Of a DNA stretch of 64,000 bases, positions 8,297 to 16,275 are shown piece by piece. Location of the stretch: contig NZ_LZNS01000001.1 in the NCBI RefSeq assembly GCF_001984575.1, forward strand, positions 1,042,717 through 1,106,716, read 5' to 3'. The position numbers and the translations under genes are program-made. Origin of the DNA: Streptomyces sp. MP131-18. GTDB taxonomy: Bacteria > Actinomycetota > Actinomycetes > Streptomycetales > Streptomycetaceae. Every line of letters starts with the position of its first letter. Position 1 is the first letter of the stretch. Below the pieces are notes generated by a model. That model saw only the letters and a program-made list of their open reading frames with translations. It was not told the origin of the DNA and searched no databases.

Positions 8297-8319
8297 GCAT
8301 TGTGTGGAACGCTGACGCC

Positions 8320-8976
8320 GTGACGACACCACCACCAGGGCTGCGGGAGCGAAAGAAGCAGGCCACGCGCGAGGCGCTGCGCGAGGCGGCCCTGCGCCTG
8401 GCCGTGGAGCGCGGACCGGACCAGGTGCGGGTCGAGGACATCGCCGAGGCGGCCGGGGTCTCGCCGCGCACCTACAACAACTACTTCGCCAGCCGGGAGC
8501 AGGCGATCGTCTCCGCTGTGACCGCGGACCGGGAGGCGCGGATCGCGGCGGCGGTGGCGGCCCGGCCCGCAGGAGTGCGCCTGGCCGACGCCGTCACCGA
8601 AGCAGTGGTCGAGCAGTACACGGACACCGGTGAGCGCGAACACAAGGCGCTGCTGCTGATCACCACCGGGACCGCGCTGCGCGACGCGTTCCTGGATGCC
8701 ACCGCCGGCATCGAACCGCCTCTCACGGCGGTGATCACCGAACGCCTGGATCACGCCGGGGCGCACACGGCCCGCGTTCTCGCGGCGAGCGTGGCCGCGG
8801 CGGTTCGCATCGCGCTGGAAGGCTGGCTCCGGCCGGCCGGGCACACAGAGTCCGCCAAGAGTTCCGGCGCCGGAGGACTGGTCGTGCCCTCCGGCTCACT
8901 GCCCGACCGGCTCCGCTCGGCGCTGGCCCCGCTCGCACCCGCGTTCGACGCCGCCGAGCGACACACCCGGCCGTGA
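8320..8976 (+). CDS. TetR family transcriptional regulator
   Basis: 218 residues from a GTG at 8320; an earlier in-frame start would overlap the operator. The HTH domain occupies about residues 8-55 (RERKKQATREALREAALRLA, then VEDIAEAAGVSPRTYNNYF, then SREQAIVSAV). The C-terminal domain carries VVEQYTDTGEREHKALLL and no recognisable ligand signature. It is divergent from the TIM-barrel gene, with a 28-bp palindrome in the shared spacer, so autoregulation and repression of that neighbour are expected. Confidence 0.9.
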   Translation: MTTPPPGLRERKKQATREALREAALRLAVERGPDQVRVEDIAEAAGVSPRTYNNYFASREQAIVSAVTADREARIAAAVAARPAGVRLADAVTEAVVEQYTDTGEREHKALLLITTGTALRDAFLDATAGIEPPLTAVITERLDHAGAHTARVLAASVAAAVRIALEGWLRPAGHTESAKSSGAGGLVVPSGSLPDRLRSALAPLAPAFDAAERHTRP

Positions 8977-9138
8977 AGCCGACCCACGAACAGCAGATTT
9001 GGAGCAAGCCGATGCACCCGGCCGTCGCCATCCTCGTCAGCCAATGCAACGGAGATGACGCGTGTCAGGTCGCGATCTACGACTGGAGTACTGATCACCG
9101 GCCGATCGGAACGCAGTGGGCATGACCTTTGTGGTGTG

Positions 9139-9339
9139 TCACACGCGGCCGCGCTCCTTGACCGAGGCGACGAACGCCGACCAGGCATCTCCCGAAACGA
9201 CCAGTGCGGCACCGTTCCGCACCTTGCCGTCCCGCACTGGCACGAAGCCCGGAAGGGCGTCCGCCACCTCGACACAATCGCCGGTCCCGTTGCTGTAGCT
9301 CGACTTGCGCCAGGCCATGTCGTCAATCCTGCTGTTCAT
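9139..9339 (-). CDS. DUF397 domain-containing small protein
   Basis: 66 residues, nearly all of it one DUF397 domain: MAWRKSSYSNGTGDCVEVAD, then VPVRDGK, then LVVSGDAWSAFVASVK, the usual W-x-KSS-S ... C-VEV ... R-S/D-K ... W-FL pattern. Such proteins are encoded beside Scr1/WhiJ-type HTH regulators in streptomycetes and are thought to act with them in developmental or antitoxin-like control. The start at 9339 has GGGGAG immediately upstream and overlaps the end of the HTH gene by 17 bp, so translation is coupled; the ATG at 9318 is an alternative. Confidence 0.9.
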   Translation of the reverse strand: MNSRIDDMAWRKSSYSNGTGDCVEVADALPGFVPVRDGKVRNGAALVVSGDAWSAFVASVKERGRV

Positions 9340-10213
9340 AGCTCCCCGCTACGTCTGCCATGAGGCGCCGCGACGCCTGCTCATCCAGTGAGGCCCGCCA
9401 GATTTCTGCGAACGCATCGTCGTACTTCTGCACCTCCGTGGGTTTGTCCAGGTACAGGCTCCCTGTGTAGCCATCCGCGTAGACGGTCGGAGGCTCCGTC
9501 TCGGCACCGTCGCCGTTGAGCGGGAACCGCAGGACGTTGAACGGGCCCGTGACGAGGCCCGGGTGCGCGGCGGCGGTGAACGGGACGACCCGGATCTCCA
9601 GATTGGGCAGTTCGGAGACGTAGATCAGGTGCGCGAGCTGCCGGGACATGGCCCCGTGGCCGCCGACGGGGCGCCGCAGGACCGACTCACCCAGCGCGAT
9701 GCGGAGCGATGGCGGGTAGGTGACCCGGTTCAGCAGCACTTGGCGCTCCAGGCGCAGCTCCACGCGGCGGTCGAGATCGTCGTCATCCACGTCGCGCACG
9801 TGAGTGCGGATGATCTCCCGGGCGTACTCCTCGGTCTGGAGAAGACCGGGGACAACATCACCGTGGTACAGGTCGATCCTCGCTGCCGCCTCTTCGAGAC
9901 CGATGTACACATCGAAGTGCTCGGGAATCACGTCGCCGTAGGCATGCCACCAGCCACGCGCCTTGGTCTCCTTGGCGAGCCCCATCAGCGCCTCGGTCAT
10001 CTCGGGTGAGGCCCCGTAGATCATGCACATGGCCTGGGCATCGAGACTGCGGAGACTGGTCTGCCCGGTCTCAATGCGCCAGAGCTTCGGCTCGGACCAC
10101 TCCAGGCGCCGCGCCGCCGCCCGTACGGTGAGCCGCGCCTTCATGCGCAGCTCCCGCAGGTGACGCCCGAGTTGGCGCCTCGGCACGGTCGAGCCGGTCG
10201 GACGTGTTGTCAC
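9323..10213 (-). CDS. Scr1/WhiJ-type helix-turn-helix regulator with DUF5753 domain
   Basis: 296 residues. The N-terminal XRE-type HTH is about residues 12-68 (RQLGRHLRELRMKARLTV..., WSEPKLWRIETGQTS). The rest is the DUF5753 region with its hallmark VPGLLQTEEYAREII, LRLERQVLL, EPxL-like GESVLRRPVGG, and PNLEIRVVPF. These proteins, with a DUF397 partner, form the large WhiJ-like family of streptomycete paralogues, several of which affect aerial growth and sporulation. The overlapping downstream DUF397 gene completes the pair, and a divergent chain of small ORFs starts 249 bp upstream, possibly the third member of such a set. Confidence 0.93.
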   Translation of the reverse strand: MTTRPTGSTVPRRQLGRHLRELRMKARLTVRAAARRLEWSEPKLWRIETGQTSLRSLDAQAMCMIYGASPEMTEALMGLAKETKARGWWHAYGDVIPEHFDVYIGLEEAAARIDLYHGDVVPGLLQTEEYAREIIRTHVRDVDDDDLDRRVELRLERQVLLNRVTYPPSLRIALGESVLRRPVGGHGAMSRQLAHLIYVSELPNLEIRVVPFTAAAHPGLVTGPFNVLRFPLNGDGAETEPPTVYADGYTGSLYLDKPTEVQKYDDAFAEIWRASLDEQASRRLMADVAGSYEQQD

Positions 10214-10462
10214 GGCCCCTCCCTCTCCCTGTCATTCATTCTGAAGGACTTTCATCGCCCGGTCTGTAGTGGTTCCGCTCCCCGTTCTGGGAGGCGAGTC
10301 ACCAGTTCGAAAGGTTCTGACCGGAACAACGATTTGTAGTCTTGCACTTTCTGCCGCGACGGCAACAGAGTGAAGTCACGTCATCACGTGACGCGTTGTC
10401 TGGAGCCCCGGGCTTCCCACGCGTCTGTGCGTCACAGGAACGGCTGAACGGCAGGTGACCCC

Positions 10463-10612
10463 ATGAGCACTCCTCCGCACCCCTCCACCCCGACGGAGGC
10501 CCCCGATCCCGGAGACCGTCCGACGACGGCGGAACTTCTCGCCCAAGCCGATGAACTCGCCCAGCGGGTACGCGAGCACCTCGGACAGCAAGGCCCAGGA
10601 GCGGTCAAGTGA
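10463..10612 (+). CDS. 49-residue small acidic protein, unknown
   Basis: ATG at 10463 (a CAGGTGA stretch lies upstream) gives a 49-codon frame with a proline/threonine-rich N-terminus and a helical acidic C-terminus (TAELLAQADELAQRVREHLG). It overlaps the next ORF by 4 bp (GTGA). Divergent from the WhiJ-like HTH gene. It is too short for domain recognition; the coding claim rests on codon bias and the chained overlaps. Confidence 0.45.
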   Translation: MSTPPHPSTPTEAPDPGDRPTTAELLAQADELAQRVREHLGQQGPGAVK

Positions 10613-10884
10613 TCCGCCAACCCCGCCGCGTCCGGGCGTGGTTATTTCAGCGCGTCGGCTCCGCCCGACGACCCGCCCCGCGCGGTGAAGCACACGCGCA
10701 TGCGCTCCTCCACGTACCGGGCCGGGCAGGCCGGCCCGCGTGCTGCCATCACAGCCGGCACGCCCAGGGCGAGCCTCGGAGAGCGGGGGGCCCCCGGCCG
10801 CGGCACCACCGCACCCCGTACGAGACCGCCTTCCAGGACGCACTGACATCCCCGAGTACAGACACCGGAGTGCCACTGCCATGA
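10609..10884 (+). CDS. 91-residue Arg/His/Pro-rich ORF, unknown
   Basis: The GTG start overlaps the previous stop (GTGA) and the stop overlaps the next start (ATGA), which argues for a real middle gene. Against it, third-position GC is only about 70%, the composition is biased, and codon 12 is TTA. If translated it would depend on bldA. No domain, signal peptide or membrane segment. It could instead be a gene degraded in place. Confidence 0.35.
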   Translation: MIRQPRRVRAWLFQRVGSARRPAPRGEAHAHALLHVPGRAGRPACCHHSRHAQGEPRRAGGPRPRHHRTPYETAFQDALTSPSTDTGVPLP

Positions 10885-11147
10885 CGCCTCAGCCCGTGCA
10901 CCGCATAGCCACCCCGCCCACCGCCCGAGTGCTGGTCTCCGTCGAGGTCGACGCACGCACCGTCAAGCGTGGCGACCAACTGATGATCGGTGGACAGCCG
11001 TTCACCATCAGGGACATGACCGCGCTGGGCCCGGGTCGCAAGCGCCTGACGTTCATCACCGGGGAGATCCTGACGATGAACGCCACCACCGTCCTGTGGG
11101 CTGCCCGCCTCGTCGATCCCCGCCTGCGCGGGGGAACGCCGCGGTGA
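10881..11147 (+). CDS. 88-residue conserved small protein, unknown
   Basis: ATG at 10881, overlapping the previous stop as ATGA. After a short tail the sequence ARVLVSVEVDARTVKRGDQ, QPFTIRDMTALG and KRLTFITGEILTM looks like a compact all-beta domain (SH3-like or AbrB-like strands), but I cannot name it. It ends 11 bp before the convergent GH31 gene. Its place beside a WhiJ/DUF397 pair suggests a role in the same regulatory unit; that is inference. Confidence 0.6.
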   Translation: MTPQPVHRIATPPTARVLVSVEVDARTVKRGDQLMIGGQPFTIRDMTALGPGRKRLTFITGEILTMNATTVLWAARLVDPRLRGGTPR

Positions 11148-11158
11148 CCGCCTCCGGT

Positions 11159-13165
11159 TCAGTCCCGCAGTACCGCGGAGATGCCGCGTTCGGTGCGGGT
11201 GAATGCCGGGAACTGGTCGGGGGTGCAGTGCACTTCGTGCCAGCCGGGGCCGGTCAGTGGCGGGCAGCCGAGAAGTGGTGTCCACTCCCCCGGCGGCGCC
11301 CACAGCAGGCGCCGGCCGCCCGGCTGAAGGATCGGTGCCACGAGCACGTCCGGCCCGAGGAGGTACTGGAGGTCGGCGTCGCGGGCGGCTCGGTCGCCGG
11401 GGTGTGCCAGCGGCATCGGCCGCATCAGGGGCAGTTCGTCCGCGGCGGACTCGGCGAGGTAGGGCCGCAGCCGGTGCCGCAGCCGGCAGGCGGCGATGAC
11501 GGCGGAGCGCACCGGCTCCGGGTAGGCCGTGGGCTCGCGGCGGCCGACGCCGTGGAAGCGGGTGATCGGCGAGAACACGGCCCACTGCGCCCACCGGCCG
11601 TACAGTTCCGGCTCGACGTCGGTGGGCGTCCCGTAGGGCGCCATGCTGGCGCGCTGGGCGATGGCCGCCCGGTAGGACGCGGGCGTCCAGTAGCCGCCGG
11701 CGTCGTGGGTGACCAGTGAGGCGCCGCTCAGGGACATGGACAGCAGGGCCCGCAGGGTGGAGACCAGGCCGCTCCAGGTGGACGGCAGGTCGCCCGCCCA
11801 GTGCGCGGGATCGCGCTGGGAGCCTGCGGTGCCGGAGCGGGCGATGGCGACGAAGTCGCCAGGGCGGGTCGCAAGACCCGTCTCGCGGACCGCGTCCTGG
11901 TAGATCAGGCCGTAGCTGTTGCGGCGTTCTGTGCCGGTGGTGCCGTCGGCGAACACGGCGGCGTCGGGAATCTCCTCGCCGAAGTCGGCCAGGACCGCGG
12001 CGTTGCCCTCGTCCTTCAGGGTGTGGGCCAGGCGGTCCGACCACCAGGCCCTGGCCCGGGCGTTGGTGAAGTCGACGACGAGCACGTTCTCGTTGTCGGC
12101 GGCGGGGACGGGCCGGCCGGCGGCGTCGCGGACCAGGTAGCCGAGGTCGCCCAGCCGGTCGGCCAGCGGGGAGCCGCGGGTGACGTACGGGTTGATCCAC
12201 AGGCTGGTGCGCACCCCGCGGTCCCGCAGCGGGGCGGTCCAGCCGCTGGGGAAGCGGCTGCGGTCGGGCCCGGTGCTCCAGGCGGCGTCGTGCAGGACGG
12301 ACTCCTCCAGCCACTCGTCGACGTGGATGACGTCGACGGGGCAGTCGGCCGCGCGGAGTTCGTCGACGGTGCGGACGACTTCCTCGGCGGTGAAGTAGGA
12401 CGAACGGCTCATCCACACCCCGTAGGCCCATTCGGGCAGGGCGTGGGGGCGGCCGGTGAGGGCCAGGTAGCGGCGCAGGATGCCGGGGGCGTCGCCGGTG
12501 ATGAGGAACAGGTCGAGCGTGTCGCCGCCGATCTCGACGCTCGCGGCCTCGGAGTGGGTGGCGCCCAGGTCGGCCTCGACGGTGCCGCCGGTGTGGGCGT
12601 ACAGGCCCCAGCCCGTGTCGGACCACAGCAGCGGGATGTTGAGGTAGGCGGTGGCGCGGCCGGCGGCGCGGCTCTCCTCGGTGTTGCGCAGTCGGCGGTG
12701 CCGGCCGCGGAGGTTGATGCCCTGGTAACTCTCACCGCCGCCGTAGACGGCGGCGTCGGGCGCCAGGTGGACCGTTTCCACCCAGCAGCCGTCGGGGTGC
12801 TCGGCGGTCGGCGGGCGGTAGCCCGCGCGGAACGGCACGGTGTCGGCCTCGGGGTCGGCGAACCTGCGGTAGGCACCGCAGGTGAGGCCCTGTCCGCCGT
12901 CCCACAGCGCCTCGACACCAGGACCGCTGATCCGGGTGCCCTCGGGCACGCGGGTCAGCTCGGCGGGGGTGTCGGGCAACCCGGCGAGCAGGGGCGTGCC
13001 GTACTCGGGGGCGCCGCTGGTGCCCGCTTCGCGCAGCCGCAGCACGCCCTCGACGGGAACGGTGCACGACAGGGTCAGCATGCGGCCCGAGGCGAGCGTG
13101 ACACGCAGGTGCCGTCCGTCGGGCGCGGGTTCGGCCGCCACGTACGGGTCGGTCTCCGCCGTCAT
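11159..13165 (-). CDS. Glycoside hydrolase family 31 (alpha-glucosidase/alpha-xylosidase type)
   Basis: 668 residues from the ATG at 13165, which has GGAGGT 5 nt upstream; the frame is open further upstream but that part is low-complexity. GH31 enzymes are retaining alpha-glycosidases. The N-terminal beta-sandwich has YGGGESYQGINLRG; the barrel contains the nucleophile Asp394 in VLADFGEEIP and the probable acid/base Asp459 in HWAGD, plus SGASLVTHDAGGY. The nucleophile context is closest to the YicI alpha-xylosidase type. No signal peptide, so it acts inside the cell. A perfect GTTT-N16-GGGTAC promoter lies 58 bp upstream, suggesting stress-linked expression, for example during mobilisation of stored glucans. 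Confidence 0.88.
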   Translation of the reverse strand: MTAETDPYVAAEPAPDGRHLRVTLASGRMLTLSCTVPVEGVLRLREAGTSGAPEYGTPLLAGLPDTPAELTRVPEGTRISGPGVEALWDGGQGLTCGAYRRFADPEADTVPFRAGYRPPTAEHPDGCWVETVHLAPDAAVYGGGESYQGINLRGRHRRLRNTEESRAAGRATAYLNIPLLWSDTGWGLYAHTGGTVEADLGATHSEAASVEIGGDTLDLFLITGDAPGILRRYLALTGRPHALPEWAYGVWMSRSSYFTAEEVVRTVDELRAADCPVDVIHVDEWLEESVLHDAAWSTGPDRSRFPSGWTAPLRDRGVRTSLWINPYVTRGSPLADRLGDLGYLVRDAAGRPVPAADNENVLVVDFTNARARAWWSDRLAHTLKDEGNAAVLADFGEEIPDAAVFADGTTGTERRNSYGLIYQDAVRETGLATRPGDFVAIARSGTAGSQRDPAHWAGDLPSTWSGLVSTLRALLSMSLSGASLVTHDAGGYWTPASYRAAIAQRASMAPYGTPTDVEPELYGRWAQWAVFSPITRFHGVGRREPTAYPEPVRSAVIAACRLRHRLRPYLAESAADELPLMRPMPLAHPGDRAARDADLQYLLGPDVLVAPILQPGGRRLLWAPPGEWTPLLGCPPLTGPGWHEVHCTPDQFPAFTRTERGISAVLRD

Positions 13166-13222
13166 GGCCACCTCCGTCGCATCGCGGGCGCCGCGCGCCG
13201 GCCGCGCGGGGGCCCGCGCCGA

Positions 13223-13248
13223 GTACCCGGCCCCCGGCCTGCGGAAAC
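13223..13248 (-). promoter_or_regulatory. SigB-type promoter for the GH31 gene
   Basis: On the minus strand GTTT (13248-13245), 16 bp, GGGTAC (13228-13223), an exact match to the streptomycete SigB-class consensus GNNT-N14-16-GGGTAY. It lies 58 bp before the start codon. The rest of 13249-13600 is very GC-rich with no convincing gene. Confidence 0.6.
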
Positions 13249-13614
13249 GCTGCGCGGCCTGGGCGGCGGGGGCTGCGGGTGGAGACGCGGGGCGAGGCGG
13301 GGGTCTCCGGCACAGGCACGGGAAAACGCGAGAACCCGGGGGCCGCCGCGGCACCGTGCTCGGATTCCTGCATGTGAAGGGCTCGCTGGGCGCGGCGCGA
13401 CCGGCCGTTCCCGGGGGAGGCCCCCTGCACCCCGGTGGTGCGGGTGCGGCCGGGCACGCCGCCGGACGACGCGCTGACCGCGATGCGAGCCGCGGGTGAC
13501 GCACCCTCGTGGCCGTGACCGGCGACAGGGGTACGCCGCCGGACGTCGCGCGGTTCGCCGCGCGGTTCGCCGCGCGATGGAGGACGTGCCGGCCGAGCTG
13601 GGCGGTCCCGGTGC

Positions 13615-13640
13615 GAATGGCTTCTGAAGGCGTCGGGTAC
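13615..13640 (+). promoter_or_regulatory. SigB-type promoter for DUF2795-SDR operon
   Basis: GAAT, 16 bp, GGGTAC, ending 49 bp before the DUF2795 start. Two direct copies of CGCGCGGTTCGC lie shortly upstream, in 13547-13580. Confidence 0.55.
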
Positions 13641-13689
13641 ACGGCCCTGGTCACCCGATGAGGAACGATTCGAGAATCCGGAGGACGCC

Positions 13690-13878
13690 ATGGGCAAGAC
13701 CAATCCCATCGAGGTCCAGAAGGCCCTGAAGGACACGCACTACCCGGCCGGGAAGCCGGAGCTCGTCGAGCGGGCCAGGGCGAACGGCGCGGACAAGGGG
13801 CTGGTCAAGAAGATCGCCGACATGCCCGGAGACCGCTTCGACGGCCCGAACGACGTCGAGAAAGCGATCTTCGAGTGA
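13690..13878 (+). CDS. DUF2795 domain-containing protein
   Basis: 62 residues, the length of a single DUF2795 domain: NPIEVQKALKDTHYPAGKPELVERARANGA followed by a GLVKKIADMPGDRFDGPNDVEKAI helix-turn region. These small helical proteins are widespread in actinobacteria and cyanobacteria, often in stress-response neighbourhoods; the biochemical role is unknown. GGAGGA precedes the ATG. The stop overlaps the GTG of the following SDR gene (GTGA), so the two form an operon behind the GGGTAC promoter at 13615-13640. Confidence 0.88.
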   Translation: MGKTNPIEVQKALKDTHYPAGKPELVERARANGADKGLVKKIADMPGDRFDGPNDVEKAIFE

Positions 13879-14702
13879 CCGGGTCACAGCCCGGCAGCAC
13901 CGCCCCCGTCGCCCTGGTGACGGGGGCGGAGTCCGGAATCGGCCGGGCGACCGCGATCCGGCTGGCGCAGGGGGGCATGGACGTCGGCATCACCTGGTAC
14001 CGCAGCGAGGCCGACGCCGAGGAGACGGCACGGGAGGTGCGGGCCGCCGGCCGCCGGGCGGAGACCGCACGGATGGACCTGGCGGACCTGCCCGCCGCCG
14101 CGGACGTGGTGGACGCGCTGGCGGAACGGCTGGGGCGGCTCGACGTGCTGGTCAACAACGCGGGAACGGGCAGCCCCGCGACGCCGTTCACCGATCTCGA
14201 CCTGCCGACGGTGCGGCACGTGCTGGACGTCGACCTGGTCGGCCCGCTGCTGTGCGGGCAGCGGGCGGCGCGGCGGATGATCGCGCAGGGCGGCGGGGGG
14301 CGCATCGTGAACGTGACCAGCGTGCACGAGCACCAGCCGCGGGTGGGGGCGGCGCCGTACTGCGCGGCGAAGGGGGGCCTGGGGCTGCTCACGCAGGTGA
14401 TGGCGCTCGAACTGGCCGAGCACGGCATCCGCGTCAACGCCGTCGCACCCGGCGAGATCGCCACGCCGATGACCGGGCAGGCGGGCGTCGACGTGACCAC
14501 GCGGGAGCGGCCCGGCGTGCCGCTGGGGCGGCCGGGCGATCCGCGGGAGGTCGCCGAGGTCGTCGCGTTCCTCGCCGGGGACGGGTCCGGGTACGTGACC
14601 GGCGTGTCCTGGCCGGTGGACGGCGGGATGCTGCGGATGGGCCCGATGGCCGGGTCCCACATGCGCGAGCACACGTGGCGCCGCCCCGGCACCGGCGCCT
14701 GA
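13875..14702 (+). CDS. SDR family oxidoreductase
   Basis: 275 residues from a GTG that overlaps the DUF2795 stop. Classical SDR layout: TGAESGIGRATAIRLA cofactor loop, DLADLPAA, VNNAGTGSP, catalytic Ser in NVTSVHEHQ, YCAAKGGL with catalytic Tyr and Lys, VNAVAPGEIATPM, and a C-terminal YVTGVSWPVDGG. It resembles glucose/ribitol-dehydrogenase-like SDRs. The C-terminal extension after the GG motif (MGSHMREHTW region) is slightly longer than usual. Co-transcription with the DUF2795 gene points to a stress role; the substrate is not deducible. Confidence 0.9.
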   Translation: MTGSQPGSTAPVALVTGAESGIGRATAIRLAQGGMDVGITWYRSEADAEETAREVRAAGRRAETARMDLADLPAAADVVDALAERLGRLDVLVNNAGTGSPATPFTDLDLPTVRHVLDVDLVGPLLCGQRAARRMIAQGGGGRIVNVTSVHEHQPRVGAAPYCAAKGGLGLLTQVMALELAEHGIRVNAVAPGEIATPMTGQAGVDVTTRERPGVPLGRPGDPREVAEVVAFLAGDGSGYVTGVSWPVDGGMLRMGPMAGSHMREHTWRRPGTGA

Positions 14703-14758
14703 GGCGCGGACAGCCGGGACGGCGCGGGCGGCTGAGGCGGCGCGGGCGGCGGCGCGGG

Positions 14759-16075
14759 TCAGGCCACGGCGGCCAGCTCCGCCGGGCGCGGGGCGGGCTC
14801 CGGCGCGGGCGCCGTCTCGGCGGCGGGCCGCGGGGCGCGGCGGGCCCCGAGCGCGAGGCCCGCGGTGGCGGCGAGGGCGATGACGAGACCGCCGGCGACG
14901 AGGGCGGCGCGCGCGCCGGCCAGCTCCATGAGCACGCCGATCACGGGCGGGCCGATCAGGCCCCAGCCGGTGCTCAGGCTGCGCCACACGCCCAGGACGC
15001 GCCCGCGCATATGCGGCGGCGGGTCGGTCTGGAGGACGGTCGTGCCCGCGGTGTCGGAGACGGATTCGACGACGGCCATGGGGATGACGAGCAGGATCAG
15101 CAGTGCCAGCGTCGGGGTGAACCCGGTGGCGATCTGGAGCACGGCGCCCGCGCCCGCCATCGCCGCGACCAGGCGGACGGAGGGCCGCTGGAGCAGCCCC
15201 GCGAGCAGGGCGCCCGCGATACCGCCGATGGCCAGGGCGGTGGAGACGGTGCCGAACGCGCCGGGCCCGGCGGCCAGCGGGCCGGTCACCAGAACGGCCA
15301 GCGTCAGGGCGTAGTTGCGGCCGAAGATCGCGCTCAGGCCGGTGATGGCCGCGAGCGCGACGAGCCGCGGACGGCCGAAGAAGAAGCGCAGGCCTTCGCG
15401 CGGGTCGGCGCTCGGCCGCGCGGCCTCGGCGGGCGCCACCTGGGCGTCCGGGTCGGTCGAGCGGTCGATCAGCCGCAGGAACGGGATGACCGCGGCGACG
15501 AAGACGAACGACAGGCCGTTGGCGACGAACGCGGCGGCGGTGCCGAACAGCACCACGGCACCGCCGGCGAGCGCCGTTCCGGCGAGGCGGCCGACGCTGT
15601 GCACGGCCGAGCCGAGGGCGATCGCGGAGGGCACGTCCCTGGTGCGCACCAGGTCGTTGCCGAGCAGGGCGCAGGCCGGGTTGTCGACGGTGGCGATGAC
15701 GCCCGTGACGGCGGAGAGGATCAGCAGCAGCGGCACGTTCAGCGCGCCGAACGCGACGAGAGCGGCCGTGGTGAAGGCGACGGCGCCGAGGGCCGCCTGG
15801 CTGAGCGCGGCGGTCAGCTTGCGCGGCCAGGCGTCGACGGCCGCGCCGCCGATCAGGCCGAGCAGCAGGCCGGGACCGGCCTGGACGGCCAGGGACACGC
15901 CGGTCATGGCGGCGGAGCCGGTGACCTGGAGGACGAGCAGGTTCTGGACGGTGAGCTGCATCCAGGTGCCCGCGTTGGACACCAGGTTGGCCAGCGACCA
16001 CCAGCGCATGCTGGGGTAGCGCAGGCAGCGCCACGGGCTACGGCGGGTGGCGGGGGCAGGCGCGAGTGCAGACAT
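14759..16075 (-). CDS. MFS transporter, EntS/MFS_3-like exporter
   Basis: 438 residues from the ATG at 16075. About 12 hydrophobic segments are visible, beginning with SLANLVSNAGTWMQLTVQNLLVLQVTGS, a start typical of the EntS/MFS_3 branch of drug and siderophore exporters. A charged central loop (RSTDPDAQVAPAEAARPSADPREGLRF region split by helices) separates two six-helix halves, and MRGRVLGVWRS is the conserved loop motif. The C-terminal tail is Ala/Pro-rich. It lies 200 bp downstream of the dehydrogenase gene on the same strand, so it may have its own promoter. No specific substrate can be assigned. Confidence 0.88.
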   Translation of the reverse strand: MSALAPAPATRRSPWRCLRYPSMRWWSLANLVSNAGTWMQLTVQNLLVLQVTGSAAMTGVSLAVQAGPGLLLGLIGGAAVDAWPRKLTAALSQAALGAVAFTTAALVAFGALNVPLLLILSAVTGVIATVDNPACALLGNDLVRTRDVPSAIALGSAVHSVGRLAGTALAGGAVVLFGTAAAFVANGLSFVFVAAVIPFLRLIDRSTDPDAQVAPAEAARPSADPREGLRFFFGRPRLVALAAITGLSAIFGRNYALTLAVLVTGPLAAGPGAFGTVSTALAIGGIAGALLAGLLQRPSVRLVAAMAGAGAVLQIATGFTPTLALLILLVIPMAVVESVSDTAGTTVLQTDPPPHMRGRVLGVWRSLSTGWGLIGPPVIGVLMELAGARAALVAGGLVIALAATAGLALGARRAPRPAAETAPAPEPAPRPAELAAVA

Positions 16076-16275
16076 GGGGAAAAGGGGGGTGGGGGGCGGG
16101 GAAGGCCCCGGACGGTGCCGGGGACGCCGCCCACCATGGCAAATGCGGCGGAAGCCGGGGAAGACCAAGATCACCCCGACGCGGTCGCCGGTGCCGTCAC
16201 TCCTTGGGGCGCCTGGCCCGTACGCACTGCGTGCGCTTGCTCACACCCGTGCTCACACCGCGCTCAGGCCCGTGC

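Noticed and set aside
9012..9125. 37-codon ORF between the TetR and DUF397 genes
   Set aside because: Codon use looks plausible but there is no Shine-Dalgarno or context; could be a gene remnant, not supportable.
13529..13534. Extra GGGTAC before DUF2795
   Set aside because: No GNNT at the required spacing, unlike the site at 13615-13640.
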